From contig CM057468.1 in NCBI GenBank assembly GCA_030035585.1, positions 58,524,145 to 58,588,144 of the forward strand: DNA of 64,000 nucleotides, in the 5' to 3' direction. How positions within the stretch are numbered: the first letter of the stretch is position 1; each line of letters begins with the position of its first letter. A model generated the notes under the pieces. That model was given only the letters and a program-made list of their open reading frames with translations. It was not told the DNA's origin and did no database searches. The position numbers and the translations under genes were made by a program. Positions 1 to 11,755 of the stretch are shown here, in pieces. This DNA is from Dugong dugon. Its lineage: Eukaryota; Chordata; Mammalia; Sirenia; Dugongidae.

Positions 1-408
1 ATGGTACCAGGATCTTTTTAATTGATTTTATCCTATGTGAACCAGGACTCATTTTGAAGACTGGATTAGGCAAAGCGCCGGTCTAGAATAAAGCAATCTG
101 CACTTACACTCATAGATGTGCTAATCATTGCATAACCTAGAGGTAACTCCCACACTTTGTGCACCAGAGATGCAGTTCAAAAAAAGAAAAAGAAATGAGA
201 GAAAACTTATAATGCAAGTCTGTAAGTTTCATCTGCAAATTAGATTTTATTTACATGAGAAGTCTAATCCAAGAGCAAAGCTATCCATTATAATCACCAA
301 CCTGCAGATAATTAACTCTCCAGAGACACCTGAAGTACCATTATTGAGACTTGCCAACTCCCACCTGACATCTATGTTGACAATGGCCTCCCCTATGCTG
401 AAGATAAG
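1..408. other. no recognised feature
   Basis: No repeat or convincing coding stretch recognised. There is a short purine-rich run near 178-205. The long open frame starting at 128 runs into the SINE that follows and has no exon borders, so it is treated as chance. Confidence 0.5.
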
Positions 409-598
409 GAACCCTGGTGGCACAGTGGTTAAGCGCTCAGCTGCTAATCAAAAGTTTGGCTGTTTGAACCCACCAGCCACTCTGCTGGAGAAAGATGTGG
501 CAGTCTGTTTCCATAAAGATTACAGCCTTTGAAACCCTATGGAGCAGTTCTACTCTGTCCTATAGGATCAGTATGACTTGGAATTGACTCGACAGCAC
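409..598 (+). mobile_element. AfroSINE copy, plus strand
   Basis: A tRNA-derived head begins with the CCTGGTGG box at about 412 and continues into the A/B-box-like GTTAAGCGCTCAGCTGCTAA stretch. The body contains the GATGTGGCAGTCTGTTTCC module, and the tail ends in GGAATTGACTCGACAGCAC. This is the long AfroSINE form with the extra mid-body segment. The 3' tail matches the RTE LINE tails elsewhere in the window, so RTE machinery probably mobilised it. No clear target duplication was found. Confidence 0.9.
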
Positions 599-973
599 AC
601 AGCTCAGCATGCTGAACATGGTAAACTAATTACTTAATATGCACTAGAACCAACGAGGCAGTATCCAGTCAAACATTTAATTAATTAGCATTAACTGGAA
701 GTACTTTAAGAATTTGTGTACAGTCCTCAGAATAAAAGATATCATGTGTTCAGAAGTTACTAGCAATTTTTAATGAAGACAGTAGTCCAGAATGTTTTAT
801 AGAATCTACATGGTTGTTTCCAACCAAGATGGAGTAACAGGACTGGATTTACCCTCCTTCATGAGTTCTGGAGAGAAGAAAGCTGCACAAAGAGTGAGAA
901 AGCTCAGGTGATTTGCCAAAGGTCTCCCTTGAGTCTTTGACTGAGTTCTGAGTAGCACCTGAGTGACGAGAAA
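599..973. other. no recognised feature
   Basis: AT-rich sequence between a SINE and a solo LTR. I recognise no repeat family and no reading frame with exon borders. Confidence 0.45.
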
Positions 974-978
974 CTACC

Positions 979-1567
979 TGTGACGGTTAAGGTGTGTCAG
1001 CTAGGCTGGGCCATGATTCTCAGCGGTGTGGCAGTTATGATATAGTTTGGCAGTTATGTAGTGATGTAATCACCTCCAAAATGAGATCTGCTATGAGCAG
1101 TCAATCACATGAAAGGGAGTTTGGCCTGTATCCAATATATGTGGACTTTCTGCAAAGTCCGCTGGCTTTTGTTTGCTCTGGATCCTGCATCTGGCTCATC
1201 ATCCTCTTACCTCCACTTCTTGGGACTTGAGTTAGCACTTACCTGACAATCTTGGGATTCATTGGCCACTGCAGTCTGTGAGCCAGAGGCCTGCCATCTG
1301 ACCTGCTTCTTGGGCTTCAGGAGAAGCCCCCAGCCTGATGCCTGATCCACGGACTTGGGACTTGCCAAGTCTACAACCATGTGAGCCATTTCCTTGAGAT
1401 AAATTTCTCTCTCTTTCTATGTGTATATATACATAATTCTCTCTATGTGTATATATATTCTATATATATATATATATATACACACATAGTATATATATAC
1501 ATATACATATAGTATATATATACATGCTTCACTGGTTTTGCTTCTCTAGAGAACCCAGCTTAAGATA
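979..1567 (+). mobile_element. solo LTR, MaLR/ERVL-like (family A)
   Basis: The element starts with TGTGACGGTTAAG and ends with CCAGCTTAAGATA. It is flanked by the 5-bp direct repeat CTACC at 974-978 and 1568-1572, the usual target duplication size for this class. Its order of motifs (TGGGCCATGATTCTCAG near the start, a TGAGCCA...ATAAATTTCTC segment, then a GGTTTTGCTTCTCTAGAGAACCC end) is shared with the copy at 39891-40373. No internal retroviral sequence flanks it, so it is a recombined single LTR. The exact family name cannot be fixed without a library search. Confidence 0.8.
1399..1530. repeat. AT/GT-rich microsatellite in the 3' part of the LTR
   Basis: Runs of GTATATATA and TATATATATA, with a near-palindromic arrangement around 1455-1500, expand the LTR just after its AATAAA-like region. 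This makes the LTR about 100 bp longer than its relative at 39891. It may be prone to slippage. Confidence 0.85.
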
Positions 1568-1839
1568 CTACCCAAGGCTGGGAAAAGAACCACCTTCGAG
1601 AATAATTCTCACTTAACAAAGCTTAAAATACATGGTTGACATCACTTATATCTCATCTTTGGAGATGGTTGCCTTTCCAACTGGTTTTTCAATAAATATT
1701 CATTAAATGATTTGAAGATTAAATATAGATTTTGACTTAGTCCGATTTCAACATCTGACTCTCCAATTACACAAGTACAAAGTGGGACACAAAGGAGTAC
1801 ATCACAGAAGTGGAATAAGGCAAGTCGTTCAATTCTTAC

Positions 1840-1955
1840 TTTCTCTTCTACTTTGCTTGTTTCTCCAGTAGATGAATACAACTCTCTGGGCAAAGTTATA
1901 GAATCTAATGTCTCTATAAGTTCAATAAGCATTTCAGGAACTTGTGATGGCAACA
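1840..1955 (-). CDS. possible exon, unidentified (weak)
   Basis: On the minus strand an open frame of 104 codons covers 1956-1642. Within it, a stretch can be bounded by an acceptor-like TTTCCAG just outside 1955 and by a strong donor-like GTAAGA beginning at 1839. The encoded peptide is leucine- and glutamate-rich, with a helical look. I do not recognise the protein. The frame stays open past the putative donor, so it could equally be a chance ORF or a remnant. No repeat family explains the region. Confidence 0.2.
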
Positions 1956-2159
1956 CTGGAAACTGTTTACTTCCTCATTCTGAACAGACAATGTGCTGTT
2001 TGTTCAGTAGCATTACTGCATCGTTGTTATGCAATTATCCACATAATACAATTAAGGCATGCGCCTCCCAGAAGCCATACTGTTGATCTTTCCACCCATG
2101 ACATTTGCTCACAGCTCAATCTCACTGTAAATTAAACCATGAATATAACAAACTTAACA

Positions 2160-2875
2160 ATGTTGCTATTGGAAATAGGAATTCGACTTTGAAGTCTATT
2201 TTTATAAATTTTGCCAAAAAAAAGTTTTTAGTTTTTACTTTTTAAATTGGAGAATCCCCTAGTACCACTTGGGGGAGAGGATTTGTGATTTCCTGCAGGA
2301 CTTCCCAGCTAGTGTGATAAAAATCTTATGTTCCTCAGCAAAGCCCTGAGGACACAATGCTAAATTGCTAATACTTGCCATCTCAAACAAGCATGGAAGG
2401 ATACAAAAACCTGTGACAGCATGGCTAGTATTCTTTGATTTCTGAACCCAGTTGCTATGGCCAGAGAGTGATTGCTGACTTCCCTGACTGTTGGCAGATT
2501 CTATTTTGAGAGATTGCCTGGGAGGCAGTTGCCTGCAAGATTTCAGGGGCTGCCTGGATAATATCTGAGTCCAGATGCTTCTTTTTCTCTGTCTTCCCTG
2601 TGTTGTTTACCCCCTCTCTGCACAAAGGGTCTGTACAGATGAACTGTAATATGGAGCCACATTCTTCTTTGTTGCTATTTAACTCATGGTTATCTTTGTC
2701 TGATGGAATGTCAACAGGGTGGCTCTATTACCACTGTCCAGTGAGGAAAACCACAACTACATCTCGGGACCTTCCTGGATTTAGCCGTAGACCAGATAAC
2801 GGTCAAATACAAATCATACAGGGAAACAAAATTCAGATATCATCCCTCTCTGGCTGTAATTCATCTCAGCCTTGA
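2160..2875. other. no recognised feature
   Basis: Moderately AT-rich, with short poly-A and poly-T runs near 2214-2245. The 91-codon frame from 2600 has no supporting splice borders or similarity that I recognise. Confidence 0.4.
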
Positions 2876-2902
2876 TTGAATTGGAATTGACTCCACAGCG
2901 AC
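2876..2902 (+). mobile_element. AfroSINE/RTE 3' tail remnant
   Basis: About 26 bases (GGAATTGACTCCACAGCGAC) match only the last part of the AfroSINE/RTE tail. They abut the head of the next SINE with almost no spacer. This is either the surviving end of an older SINE or part of a tail-to-head joint. Confidence 0.6.
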
Positions 2903-3093
2903 TGGGAGTCCTGGGTGGTGCAAACAGTTAACACGCTTGGCTGCTAACTGAAAAGTTGGAAGCTGAAGTCCACCCAGAGGCACCTGGGGAGAAAGGTCTG
3001 ATGATCTACTTCCAGAAAATAAGCCAATGGAAACCATATGGAGCACAATTCTTCTCTGGCACACATGAGTCAGGGTCGATTTGAGAGCAAATG
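2903..3093 (+). mobile_element. AfroSINE copy, GCAAACAGTTAA subtype
   Basis: The head GGGAGTCCTGGGTGGTGCAA is followed by the subtype-specific CAAACAGTTAAC and CACCCAGAGGCACCTGG segments. A body segment follows (AAAGGTCTGATGATCTACTT, then a GAAAATAAGCCA...GAAACC block) that resembles the leader of the RTE copies at 6858 and 40626. The end is the GTCAGGGTCGATTTGA degenerate tail. This subtype recurs at 28573-28785 and in the split copy at 35895/37054. Confidence 0.88.
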
Positions 3094-5060
3094 GTACTAT
3101 GTGCAAAGCACTTTGCTGGCAGCTGAGACAGGGAAGAACAAATTAGAGTCTGTTCACTCTTATGTAATATGGGTTCTGAAATGTTACACACACCTGGCAC
3201 TTGTTCATAATGCTGGAAAGACCTGTCTTCCTTTTCCTATGTGATGTTACTAGCACTGTCTCTTAAAAAAGGAGAGTCTCATATTAATCCATATCTAATT
3301 AGGAATTCATTCCAAAGCTACAAGATAAAAAAAAAAAAAAAAGTTAAGATCAATTTATTAAGCCTCTAATTTACAATAAATTGCCAACTTAACTTGAGTT
3401 TCTTCCATAGGTTTCTGAAAGCATGTATTTATAAAATCCTAGAAATTATTTAGATCTCAGTGTCTTTTGTAGTAAGAAACCTTCCATGTGAAGTGAAATG
3501 TAGCAACTTCTTCAATTTCACTTCACTTTTTTCTGCTTTTCAATTGTAGCAAAATTAAATGTAAACTCGTTATTTTAAAACAAAATTATAGTAAGATCAC
3601 ATTTTTATAATATCATCTCTGTCCATTTACCTATCCAGCTATATATATGCATAAAGAAATATCTGGAATAATTTTTACCTAATGTTAATGATGGTCATTT
3701 CAAATACTGAGATTTAGGTTAATTTTTTACAATATCTTCAAACTTTTCAATATTTCTTGAATAGGGTTTTATTTGGTCTCAATATTTAGGGTGATTTTTA
3801 CTTATTTCTTGATATCTTTCTGTTTTTCAATTTCTATTCAAAACACAGCTGTTTTATATAAAAAATAAAAACAGGAAAAGTAAATTTTTGAAGTTCTCAC
3901 AAAGGTATCTCAAAATATCACAAAGATATTATCACAAAGATATACTTAGGAACTCTTTGGAAAATGTGTCCCCAAACCACTAGCTTAGGTTTGGGTCTCT
4001 AAAGAGTTGAAACTGGAAGAAAACCATTTGAAAAAAGGCAGGCACTCTGTCTTTCAGATTTTCATTATCCCCTGGCACACACCAGTCTCAAACGTGAAGA
4101 CTCTCTTGCAGCAATCTGCAACCTACTTCAAGCAATATTTGTAATATATAGCGTAGATCATGTCCCTAGATGTTACTCCCTAAAATCCCCTGAAAAATGG
4201 AAACATAAGGCTTTATACACTGCCCACTTATTAATGTCGACACGTCAAAGGACAGTTAAGCATCCTAACTGCATGCTGGATTAATTTCATGAGAGACTGA
4301 GTGGCTGTGTTAAGCCCATTGCTATGGCACCTAAGAGACAGAGTTCTGAGGTGGTCCATCACGAGAAATGTTATGACAAATGGAAAGGATTTTAATACTA
4401 TACTAAGACTTTGAGACAAGCAAATAGAGAAATACAGACGAGACTGGGAACAAGGTGAACAAATCTTGAGAGAAATATATAGAAGTGTAGATGCTATTTT
4501 TACAAAATGGAAGGAATTTTTTTCTGGAATATATTCTATTACCACTCCAAATGAAGCTCTCTAAGAATGGAGAACTCTAGAGCACATACACAAGCATAAA
4601 GGGTAAAAGAAGTGGGAGTAATCATGGGGGGAAAATTTTAAAGTTAGAAATATATTTTGTTAATTCCAAAGATTTTTCATTTTGATCCTTTTTTCAGACT
4701 TCATAGAGAATAATAATTAGGAGAACTATAAAAGAAGTGGCAGGAACTGAGGAAAAAAATATATTAGTACACATTTTATTCATTGTATTTATTAGCACGG
4801 AATTACATTATGAAGATTTCAAATAGAAACAAACCTATTTTTTGAGTCTATGCTAATAGGACCAAGTATTGAATCACAGTGACATGAGCCATCACTTAAC
4901 CAAGGGCTCAATATCTTTTCAAAGAGTAGCGTAAAACATTAGATAAAAATTGTACTCAAAATATGATTCTATTTTCAACAACCAAAAATAAGAAATAGAA
5001 TAAAAAAGATGGGATATTAAATACTCCTTAAAACATCCCATCAAGTTCTACAACACCGAC
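3094..5060. other. AT-rich sequence without recognised genes
   Basis: Contains a pure poly-A run (3329-3344), a partly symmetric segment around 3480-3530 and many short AT tracts. The 104-codon minus frame at 4545-4231 has no exon borders I trust. Some of this may be very old repeat that I cannot classify. Confidence 0.4.
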
Positions 5061-5131
5061 TAAACCCCTTGCTGTCCGTCGATTCCAACTCGGGGCAACC
5101 CTGTGTGTGTCAGAGTAGAACTGTTCCATGC
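5061..5131 (-). mobile_element. AfroSINE 3' fragment, minus strand
   Basis: Reads as the reverse complement of the SINE tail: AAACCCCTTGCTGTCCGTCG, then GATTCCAACTC, then CAGAGTAGAACTG. Only the 3' third remains. No target duplication was seen. Confidence 0.8.
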
Positions 5132-6484
5132 CGGATATATTAATGGACTGCTAGTTTCATGACAAACAATTGCTGAACTCTCAGTCAATTCAATACATCG
5201 ATGTCCTCAACATGCATGGCAACATATTTAATAACATAAATAAATGTTAGACACATGTCTACCTTGAGTTAACTCCAAGAAAATTACCCACAGCCACAGA
5301 GCAACTTCTTCCAGTTGCCTGACCTGCTTGGAAGTGGTTGTGAGCAGGTGGGGCATAAAGTTATGCTCTTACCGAACACAGGTCTCTGCATTTCCAACCC
5401 AAGGGTGAATTTTGAGGCATGTGGGAGTTTGTCTCTTTTATCTGCTTTCCTCTCCATATAATTGAGATTTTGCTATATTTAGGAAAGCTGGCTCCTTTGT
5501 TCCTTGTAAATTCCAGTAACTCTAATTTGGGATCAAATCTCTAAGGAAAAGTCCATCCATCTGTAAAGAGTTTTTTGTGTATGTCTCTGATAAAGAGTCT
5601 AATTGGCTCCATTTCTTTTTGAACATTTTGTTTATTCACCTAATTATCCCGGAAAAACTGACATGTTTATCAAGTTAAACTAAACAATTACACAGTGGAA
5701 TAGACCAATAAAGCTAGGTTTTAGGAAGGAGCTGAGGCACTATTGGCCAGTTGCTTGAACAGAGTTTGTCCTATTTTAAAAGAGTATCATATTCAGGAGG
5801 TTCGGGCAGAAAAGACAGGATTAAATTCTCGAAAAGGGTATGTTGTTAAACACAGCTATTAAAAAGAAGTTTGTTTTATGAGCCACGTGATCATAACAAG
5901 TTCGTGTAATTACAATTCAGTAAGCATTCATGTATGTAACATGAGGTATGTAACAACATTTATGATCTTATTTTAATCTAACTTCTTTGAATTCTATCAG
6001 CAGATTCTTTTAGGTAACTTGATTCCAGACTCGCTGCAGCGCAGTGCCCTCTGCTGATCACAATAAAGTACTACACTATGAGAAAAAACACATTTGTAAG
6101 AAAACAGAAGAGAAAGGAAGAAAAAGGAAAAAAGAAAGAAAGTTAAATTGGGATATATAATCGTTAACCAAGGCTTTGGCACACATTAAAAACAAAGTTT
6201 AATGTTTTCCCCGTAGTTATACGTTTTTAGTAAATTAAGATTGTGCTCTCATTGCAAAATACGTTTAAGTCAGACTTGGAATATTGAAAAATAACATTAC
6301 TGCAATTGAAACTATTCTGAGATTATCACCTGGTGATGTTAAAATAATCTGAGTGATCTTGAAAGGTAAATTAAGAAATAGTGAAGTACAATAATCCCTC
6401 CACCCCCTACAACCTTACCACTTTGAATGGCTATAGTGTCACTCATCCAGAAGAGCATCTCATATTTTAATGGGCATCATGAAC
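5132..6484. other. no recognised feature
   Basis: Mostly unique-looking AT-rich DNA. A purine-rich stretch lies at 6079-6145. No gene or clear repeat recognised. Confidence 0.4.
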
Positions 6485-6590
6485 CTTTTAAGAGGCATGT
6501 TTAAAAAGCAGGTTCCCTGAGTTCTACCTTTAAGGATTCTGATTCACTAGTACTGTGAACCTAAGACTTTACATTTTAAGATTTACTCTT
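6485..6590. mobile_element. MER5A-like hAT element fragment
   Basis: The order of words (AAAAAGCAGGTTCCCTGAG, GATTCTGATTCACTAGTA, then a TTTACATTTTAAG segment) follows the well-known MER5 non-autonomous hAT element. The copy is old and diverged, as expected for a pan-placental element. A similar fragment lies at 56952. Confidence 0.55.
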
Positions 6591-6739
6591 AAGATATAAT
6601 GATGCAAGTATTTTATTTTGCTCAAATGGGAATGTAAGGGTTACTGTAGACAGTTCTCTTCATTCAGGGTACCAGAACCCAACCTCAGTGCTCCGGAAGT
6701 GTTTACCTTGTCTAGGCTTTTGTACATTATTATGATCAT

Positions 6740-6857
6740 CATGATTATCGTCAACATCTCCATAGTTGCTATTATTTATTGACTATAGGCTATGTACCAG
6801 TGATCATATAAAGTCATTTACAAGCATTAATATTCACATATATTAACACTATTTTTT
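6740..6857 (-). mobile_element. MIR SINE, first part (split)
   Basis: Antisense MIR features: ATTATTTATTGACTATAGGC, TATGTACCAG, then the CATTAATATTCACATATTAAC-like segment. It is interrupted by the RTE-derived element that follows and resumes after about 7252. Confidence 0.55.
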
Positions 6858-7252
6858 CACCACCCATCTGTCAGCTTTTTGTACTGTGGTTGCCTGTGGT
6901 TGCTACAATACGGGAAGCTATGCCACCAGTATTTCAAATACCAGCAGTGTCACTCATAGTGGACAGGTTTCAGTGGTGCTTCAAAACTAAGACTAGGAAG
7001 AAAGGCCTGGCAATCTACTTCCAAAAATTAGTCAGTAAAAACCCTGTGGATCACTACAGCATATTTCTGATATAGTCTAGGAAGAGGAGCCCCTAGGTTA
7101 GAAGGCACACAAATACACAGGGCTGCATCAATGCACTTGAACATACCAAGAATCTTTAAGATGGTGCAGGACTAGGCAAAGTTTCATTCTGTGATACATT
7201 TCATTCTGTTGCTGTGAGTCAGAGCCAACTCAGTGGCAACTAACAACAACAA
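6858..7252 (+). mobile_element. internally deleted RTE element (leader plus tail)
   Basis: The first part (CACCACCCATCTGTCAGC, GGTTGCTACAATACGGGAAG, GCTATGCCACCAGTATTTC, ACTAGGAAGAAAGGCCTGGC) corresponds to the leader that also ends the element at 53259-52983 in antisense. From about 7105 it passes directly to the 3' end (GATGGTGCAGGACTAGGCAA, then GTGAGTCAGAGCCAACTC and GGCAACTAACAACAACAA). The whole RTE coding region is missing, so this is a non-autonomous derivative. It sits inside a MIR. Confidence 0.8.
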
Positions 7253-7345
7253 ATACTAGTTTATTCTTATTTTCCAAATGTTTCCAAATGAGAAAACTGA
7301 TACTCAGAGAATGTAGTAACTTGCAAAGACTATATGGCTAGAACC
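7253..7345 (-). mobile_element. MIR SINE, second part
   Basis: Continues the antisense MIR after the RTE insertion: CCAAATGAGAAAACTGATAC, CTCAGAGAATGTAGTAACTT, GCAAAGACTATATGGCTAG. Confidence 0.55.
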
Positions 7346-8694
7346 CAAAAGGGTTCTTTATTTAGGCCTTTTATAGAGACAAATGATCAGATGACTTTAT
7401 GAAATGACAGCTATTTATTGATTATTCTGATAATTATAAATAATACTCTGCTAATATATTCCCATTTTTTTAGACAGATATGGCTTTAAAAACGCCTCTG
7501 CCTTGTTTCTTTTTAGTATCAAAGTCTGCATGAAAGGAATTTAGGCCATGCCTAGCATTTAATTGTCCCTCAGTAAATGTTAGTTTTGCTTCTCTTCCCC
7601 TGTATCTCATGCCATTTTAGCCTGAAATGGGTGGTTAATTATATCAGGACTCTTATTAGTCTTGGAGAATTCCTAGTAACTTTCCATGGTTACTCAAATT
7701 TCAAATACTATGGAACAGAGACATTGTTAACTAATTTCTAAATTTTAATTAGATTTTAATTTCCTTCAAAACTTTCGGAAACATGCCTGCTCCTAGTTAT
7801 TCTCTGAAATAAGTAAAATGTGTCTTATTTTACTTTTTCCATCTCTCTGCATGTAGCCACGTTTCTGATCTATTGCCTCTGATTTCTTTATGTGCTGACA
7901 TAAAGAGGCAGCAGTGCAACTGGTTAGATTGAGTCCAAATTGAAATCAATCCTTTATTTCATATAAACACAGACTCTCTAATTTCTTGGTGACACCATTA
8001 AACGGACAATGGAAATTTAGAGGTTTTACTATATAATCCTTTCACATCCACTTTATGCACTCGATTAGCACATGTAGAGTTGTCTTTATCTAATAAAAGT
8101 CATACGTTTTATTCTAATAAACAAGGAAAAGGTTATGGCTAGTAGAAAGAACAAGAACCCAGAACAAGACACCAAACTGAATTGATGAGCACTCTTTTAA
8201 ATACAAGCTGCATAAATTCAACTCAAACCGACTTGAAAAGATCTTTGTTGGTTTAGATAACATAAATGTTCCTTCCAGCAGCATGTTGAAGTAACTGTGA
8301 TTTTGTGTTTTGTGTTATTTACAGAAAATCTTAACAAGTAAAACGATTTTCAGATGGAAAGATGCTGAACCAAATTTAATAAATCCAGTGTAAGGGGAGA
8401 GAGTCATCTATTCAATACAGCAAAAGGGCTAACTATGGGGCAGGACTGGCTAGGCACTGGGGGATGCAGCCCTTGCACTGAAAGGATGTATTTGAGCACT
8501 TAAGGACTCCCAACTAACTAAATCTCCTAGCAGGACAAGTCCAGCTAGAGTAACTGAGAGTTTAAAAAGGAGATATGATGATAATTTTAAAATTATGAAA
8601 AAGAAAAAAAATGCAAAAGAGTTGGATGTTGGGAGATTCATTCCAGTGTTTCAAAAAGGGAAGGTAATCTAGAAAATGGTAGCTTTGTATGAAT
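7346..8694. other. no recognised gene
   Basis: AT-rich sequence. Around 8400-8560 there may be an old mammalian repeat (CTAGGCACTGGGGGATGCAG), but it is too diverged to name. Confidence 0.4.
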
Positions 8695-8812
8695 AGCTGC
8701 AGTGATGGTCTAGAACGTGCCAGCAATCGTGAGGATGACGCAGGACCAGGCAACATTTTGTTCTGATGTACACAAAGGTCACCATGAGTTGGAGTCAACT
8801 TGATGGCAACTA
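8695..8812 (+). mobile_element. RTE 3' end, severely 5'-truncated
   Basis: GCCAGCAATCGTGAGGATGA, then CGCAGGACCAGGCAACATTT and the terminal ACCATGAGTTGGAGTCAACT with GATGGCAACTA. This is the final ~115 bp of the RTE LINE, the commonest truncated form in the window. Confidence 0.85.
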
Positions 8813-8924
8813 TCTATCACCTGTCTATGGAGGTTTGATGGCAGGTTTCAGGACAGGCTATTTACAAGTTAGTTTCTAAACAATGAGCAAAAAAGGAGCA
8901 ATAACCAGAAAGTATCATAGGTTT

Positions 8925-9097
8925 ACCAAACCCATTGCTGTTGAGTTGATTCTGACTCATAGCGACCCTATAGGACAGAGTAGAACTGCCCTGTAGGATT
9001 TCCACAGCAATGTTTTGTTCTGTTAGTGGCTGGTGGATTCGAACTGCTCACCTTTTGGTTATCAGCAGTAGCTCTTAACCTCTGTGCCACCAGGGCT
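8925..9097 (-). mobile_element. AfroSINE copy, minus strand
   Basis: The tail-first order on the plus strand (ACCAAACCCATTGCTGTTGA ... GACCCTATAGGACAGAGTAG ... CTTAACCTCTGTGCCACCAG) shows a near full-length short-form SINE on the minus strand. A segment around 9005-9025 (CAGCAATGTTTTGTTCTG) replaces part of the usual body. Confidence 0.92.
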
Positions 9098-10370
9098 TAT
9101 CTTCATTTTTCTCTTTGACAGGGAAATGCAGTCCCTGAACTTCTGAGCAAGGGTTTTGTTGCGGTGTTTCATGATATCTTTTAGGAAAAGATGAGAAAAA
9201 TGGGCTGAGCATACAAACAACTAGGTGGATTTGTAACTGTTTGGACCACAATGAATCATTCCTATTAAAGGATTCGCATCAGTCTGAAGGGAGGCAATTT
9301 GCGAGAGTGTATTTTACTTTCTGTTGACCATTTCCATCATTGCCTTTGATGAAACTACAGAAGGTCCATTCACAAAGCATAGAGGTAATACAAAGTCAAA
9401 AGAGACAATGAATACATTGGATTACAGATTCAGAATCCAAACTATTTAAATAATGGGCTCCCTCTGAAAAGATAAAATATTACATGGATAAATTTAATAC
9501 AGAAAAGTGGGGTCCAGAACACCTACTGTATAAATATAATATGGGGCAGAAGGTGAACTTAGCAGTATCTATTTTAAAAATGTGAGATTTTCAAGTCATA
9601 ATGTTGGTATGACCCTATATTATGATATGTACACACACATACACACTAAAGTGAATTCTCCTTTAGACTGCAATATCAAAAGCAACAAGAAAGAGAGAGG
9701 TGATAAGACTTCATGTTTGGGTATGAATAACATATTTTGGTCAGATTAGAAACAGACTAAAAGATTTGAACAGCCAGGAGGTGAGAAAACTTACCCAAAA
9801 TGACACAATTCTAATTCTACAAATATGGGAAATGGAAATTAAATGAGAGTGGTTCTATGGTCAAACAATAGTATCTTCCTAACAGAAAAGAAAGAGAAAA
9901 TCCAAAGGCAATTTTGCAGTGGGAAAAAAAAAAATGCCTTCTGTCAGAGGCTTTACCATTCAGGTCAAAGCCATCAACTCACTGAGCCATCATCATGAGA
10001 ACCCACACTCTAAGTTTCTAAAGCAGCCAGTAAGTTGAATCATTGCAGATTAAATAAACATGCTGAGTTGAATCAAAAAGTAAATAGAAGAACTCTTCTG
10101 ACATAAGTTTGTATTTACAGAAATCCTGTGACTAAAAGCAACTTAATTTTGGACCATCAAAAGCAAAACAAAACAAAATAAGGTCCCCCAAGGTTACGTT
10201 AATTATACAATGTGCCCAGTAACCCAGGGCCTAAAAAACGATGCAGCAAAGTCTTAAAAATTAGCTGACTAATCAAAAGAATTTTGAGCAGATACAAGAC
10301 TAATTTTTAACACAAAGGTAAGCCTACTCTCCAGCTAATTCTACTGATTGACCAAACTATCATCATCATC
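9098..10370. other. no recognised gene
   Basis: AT-rich, apparently unique sequence. A short ACAC-rich stretch lies near 9630. The region is not explained by any repeat I can name. Confidence 0.4.
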
Positions 10371-10380
10371 ATTATGGCAC

Positions 10381-10538
10381 CCTTAAACCTGTTGTCGTCA
10401 AGTTGATTTTGACTCATATTGACCCTACAGGACAGAGTAGAACTGCCCACAGCATTTCCAAGGAGCGGCTGGTGGATTGAAACTGTCAACCTTTGGGTTA
10501 GCAGCCATAGCTCTTAACCACTATGCCACCAAGGTTCC
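10381..10538 (-). mobile_element. AfroSINE copy, minus strand, with target duplication
   Basis: Full-length short form in antisense (AAACCTGTTGTCGTCAAGTT at the left, CCACTATGCCACCAAGG at the right). It is flanked by ATTATGGCAC (10371-10380) and ATTACAGCAC (10539-10548), an 8 of 10 match that I read as an aged target duplication. Confidence 0.93.
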
Positions 10539-10929
10539 ATTACAGCACTAGGGATTATGAAAAAAGTCAGTGAAAATATTACAGATGTTGCTTTTTAAAG
10601 AAATTCAGCATCACCTGTGTAGAAACATCCCTGCTTACTTTGCAATCAAAATACTAAGTTGGAATAAAATCATACATACCTCTAGATAGAACTAATTCAT
10701 GACATAGCCTAATATTTAGGAAACAATTTGATCAGACCCCTCAATCTTCAACTAGATTTATTTCTTAGTCTCAAAAAATAATAATAATAAGAGAACAAAA
10801 TCAGCTGTTGCGCAGAAATCTATGAGGAGTCCTTTGGAGAGTCTAGAATTGGGAAGTTTGCCTGGAGGTGAGTCTACCTGTGCCAGGCAATTGGCTGCAC
10901 AATGCGGTTGCAAAGATGATAAATAAGAT

Positions 10930-11743
10930 GTGATCTTTTCAGAGACAGACATTTAAAATACAGTGTGCTAAGTGCTACAATAGAGCTAAGCATCACATCT
11001 GTTGAGAACACAGGGAAAATGCATTCAGCGCAACTTGTGTGTGGAGTTGGGGATAAAAGTACTTAGAAAAGGTTTCAGGGGGTAGGAGGAGGGGGAGAAG
11101 TGCAAAAAGTTTTAAAAAATAACTAGGAGTTATTAAACAAAAGAATTGCAGGGGGAGAAAGAGGATGGGGATCCTAGCCAGGGTGCAGACCAATGTGCAA
11201 AGATACAGGCAAGCATGAACAAGGTCTTGTTGTGAAAATCTCAGGTACATTAATGGAATGGGCTATAGCTCAGGGCAAGGAGGGTAGCTGCAAAAGATGA
11301 GACTAGAGAGTAAGAGGCGGCAGATCATCAAGTGCTAAGGATGCCAAGCAAAGAAAAATTTATTTCATCATGAAAACTACTGAAAACCCCTGAAGGGTTT
11401 TTGTTGTGTTTTTAATGTAGCAACTTGATCGAACTTGTGTTTTATAAGTCCATTCTACTAGCTGTTGGTAAAATGGAATAGAATAGGAAAGACTAGAAGC
11501 AAGTGATTGCTAATCACAATTCCAAGTAAAAAATTTTGAGAGCCTGAAACAAGGCAATTAAAGTAGGGGTGGGGAAAGAGGAAGAAACGTGAAGAAAATT
11601 AAGAAGAAAATATCAGTTAGAGTTGACTGTTAAGATTTAGGAAGTGAAGGAACAGAAGATTGTTCCTTATTGGGAGACAATGTGCCACAGTCCTTAGAAA
11701 CTCAGATTATGGGGTTAGAAACATCTTTTGAAGTGTAGTTAAA
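10930..11743 (+). mobile_element. ancient mammalian repeat, first part
   Basis: Word order (CAGTGTGCTAAGTGCTACAA, then CAAGGTCTTGTTGTGAAAAT, a GGGCTATAGCTCAGGGCAAG area and a TGAAGGGTTTTTGTTG area) resembles the widespread GTGCTAGGCACTGGGGATAC type of old mammalian repeat, possibly L2/CR1-related. I cannot fix the family. It is split by the L1 insertion at 11756 and resumes near 12284. Confidence 0.4.
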
Positions 11744-11755
11744 CATTAAGCCATT

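Noticed and set aside
1399-1530. TATA-box promoter of a cellular gene
   Set aside because: The TATATA runs are microsatellite growth within a solo LTR; no gene follows.
409-3093. tRNA genes within the SINE heads
   Set aside because: The heads resemble a tRNA promoter but lack a full cloverleaf and lead into SINE bodies; these are tRNA-derived repeats, not tRNA genes.
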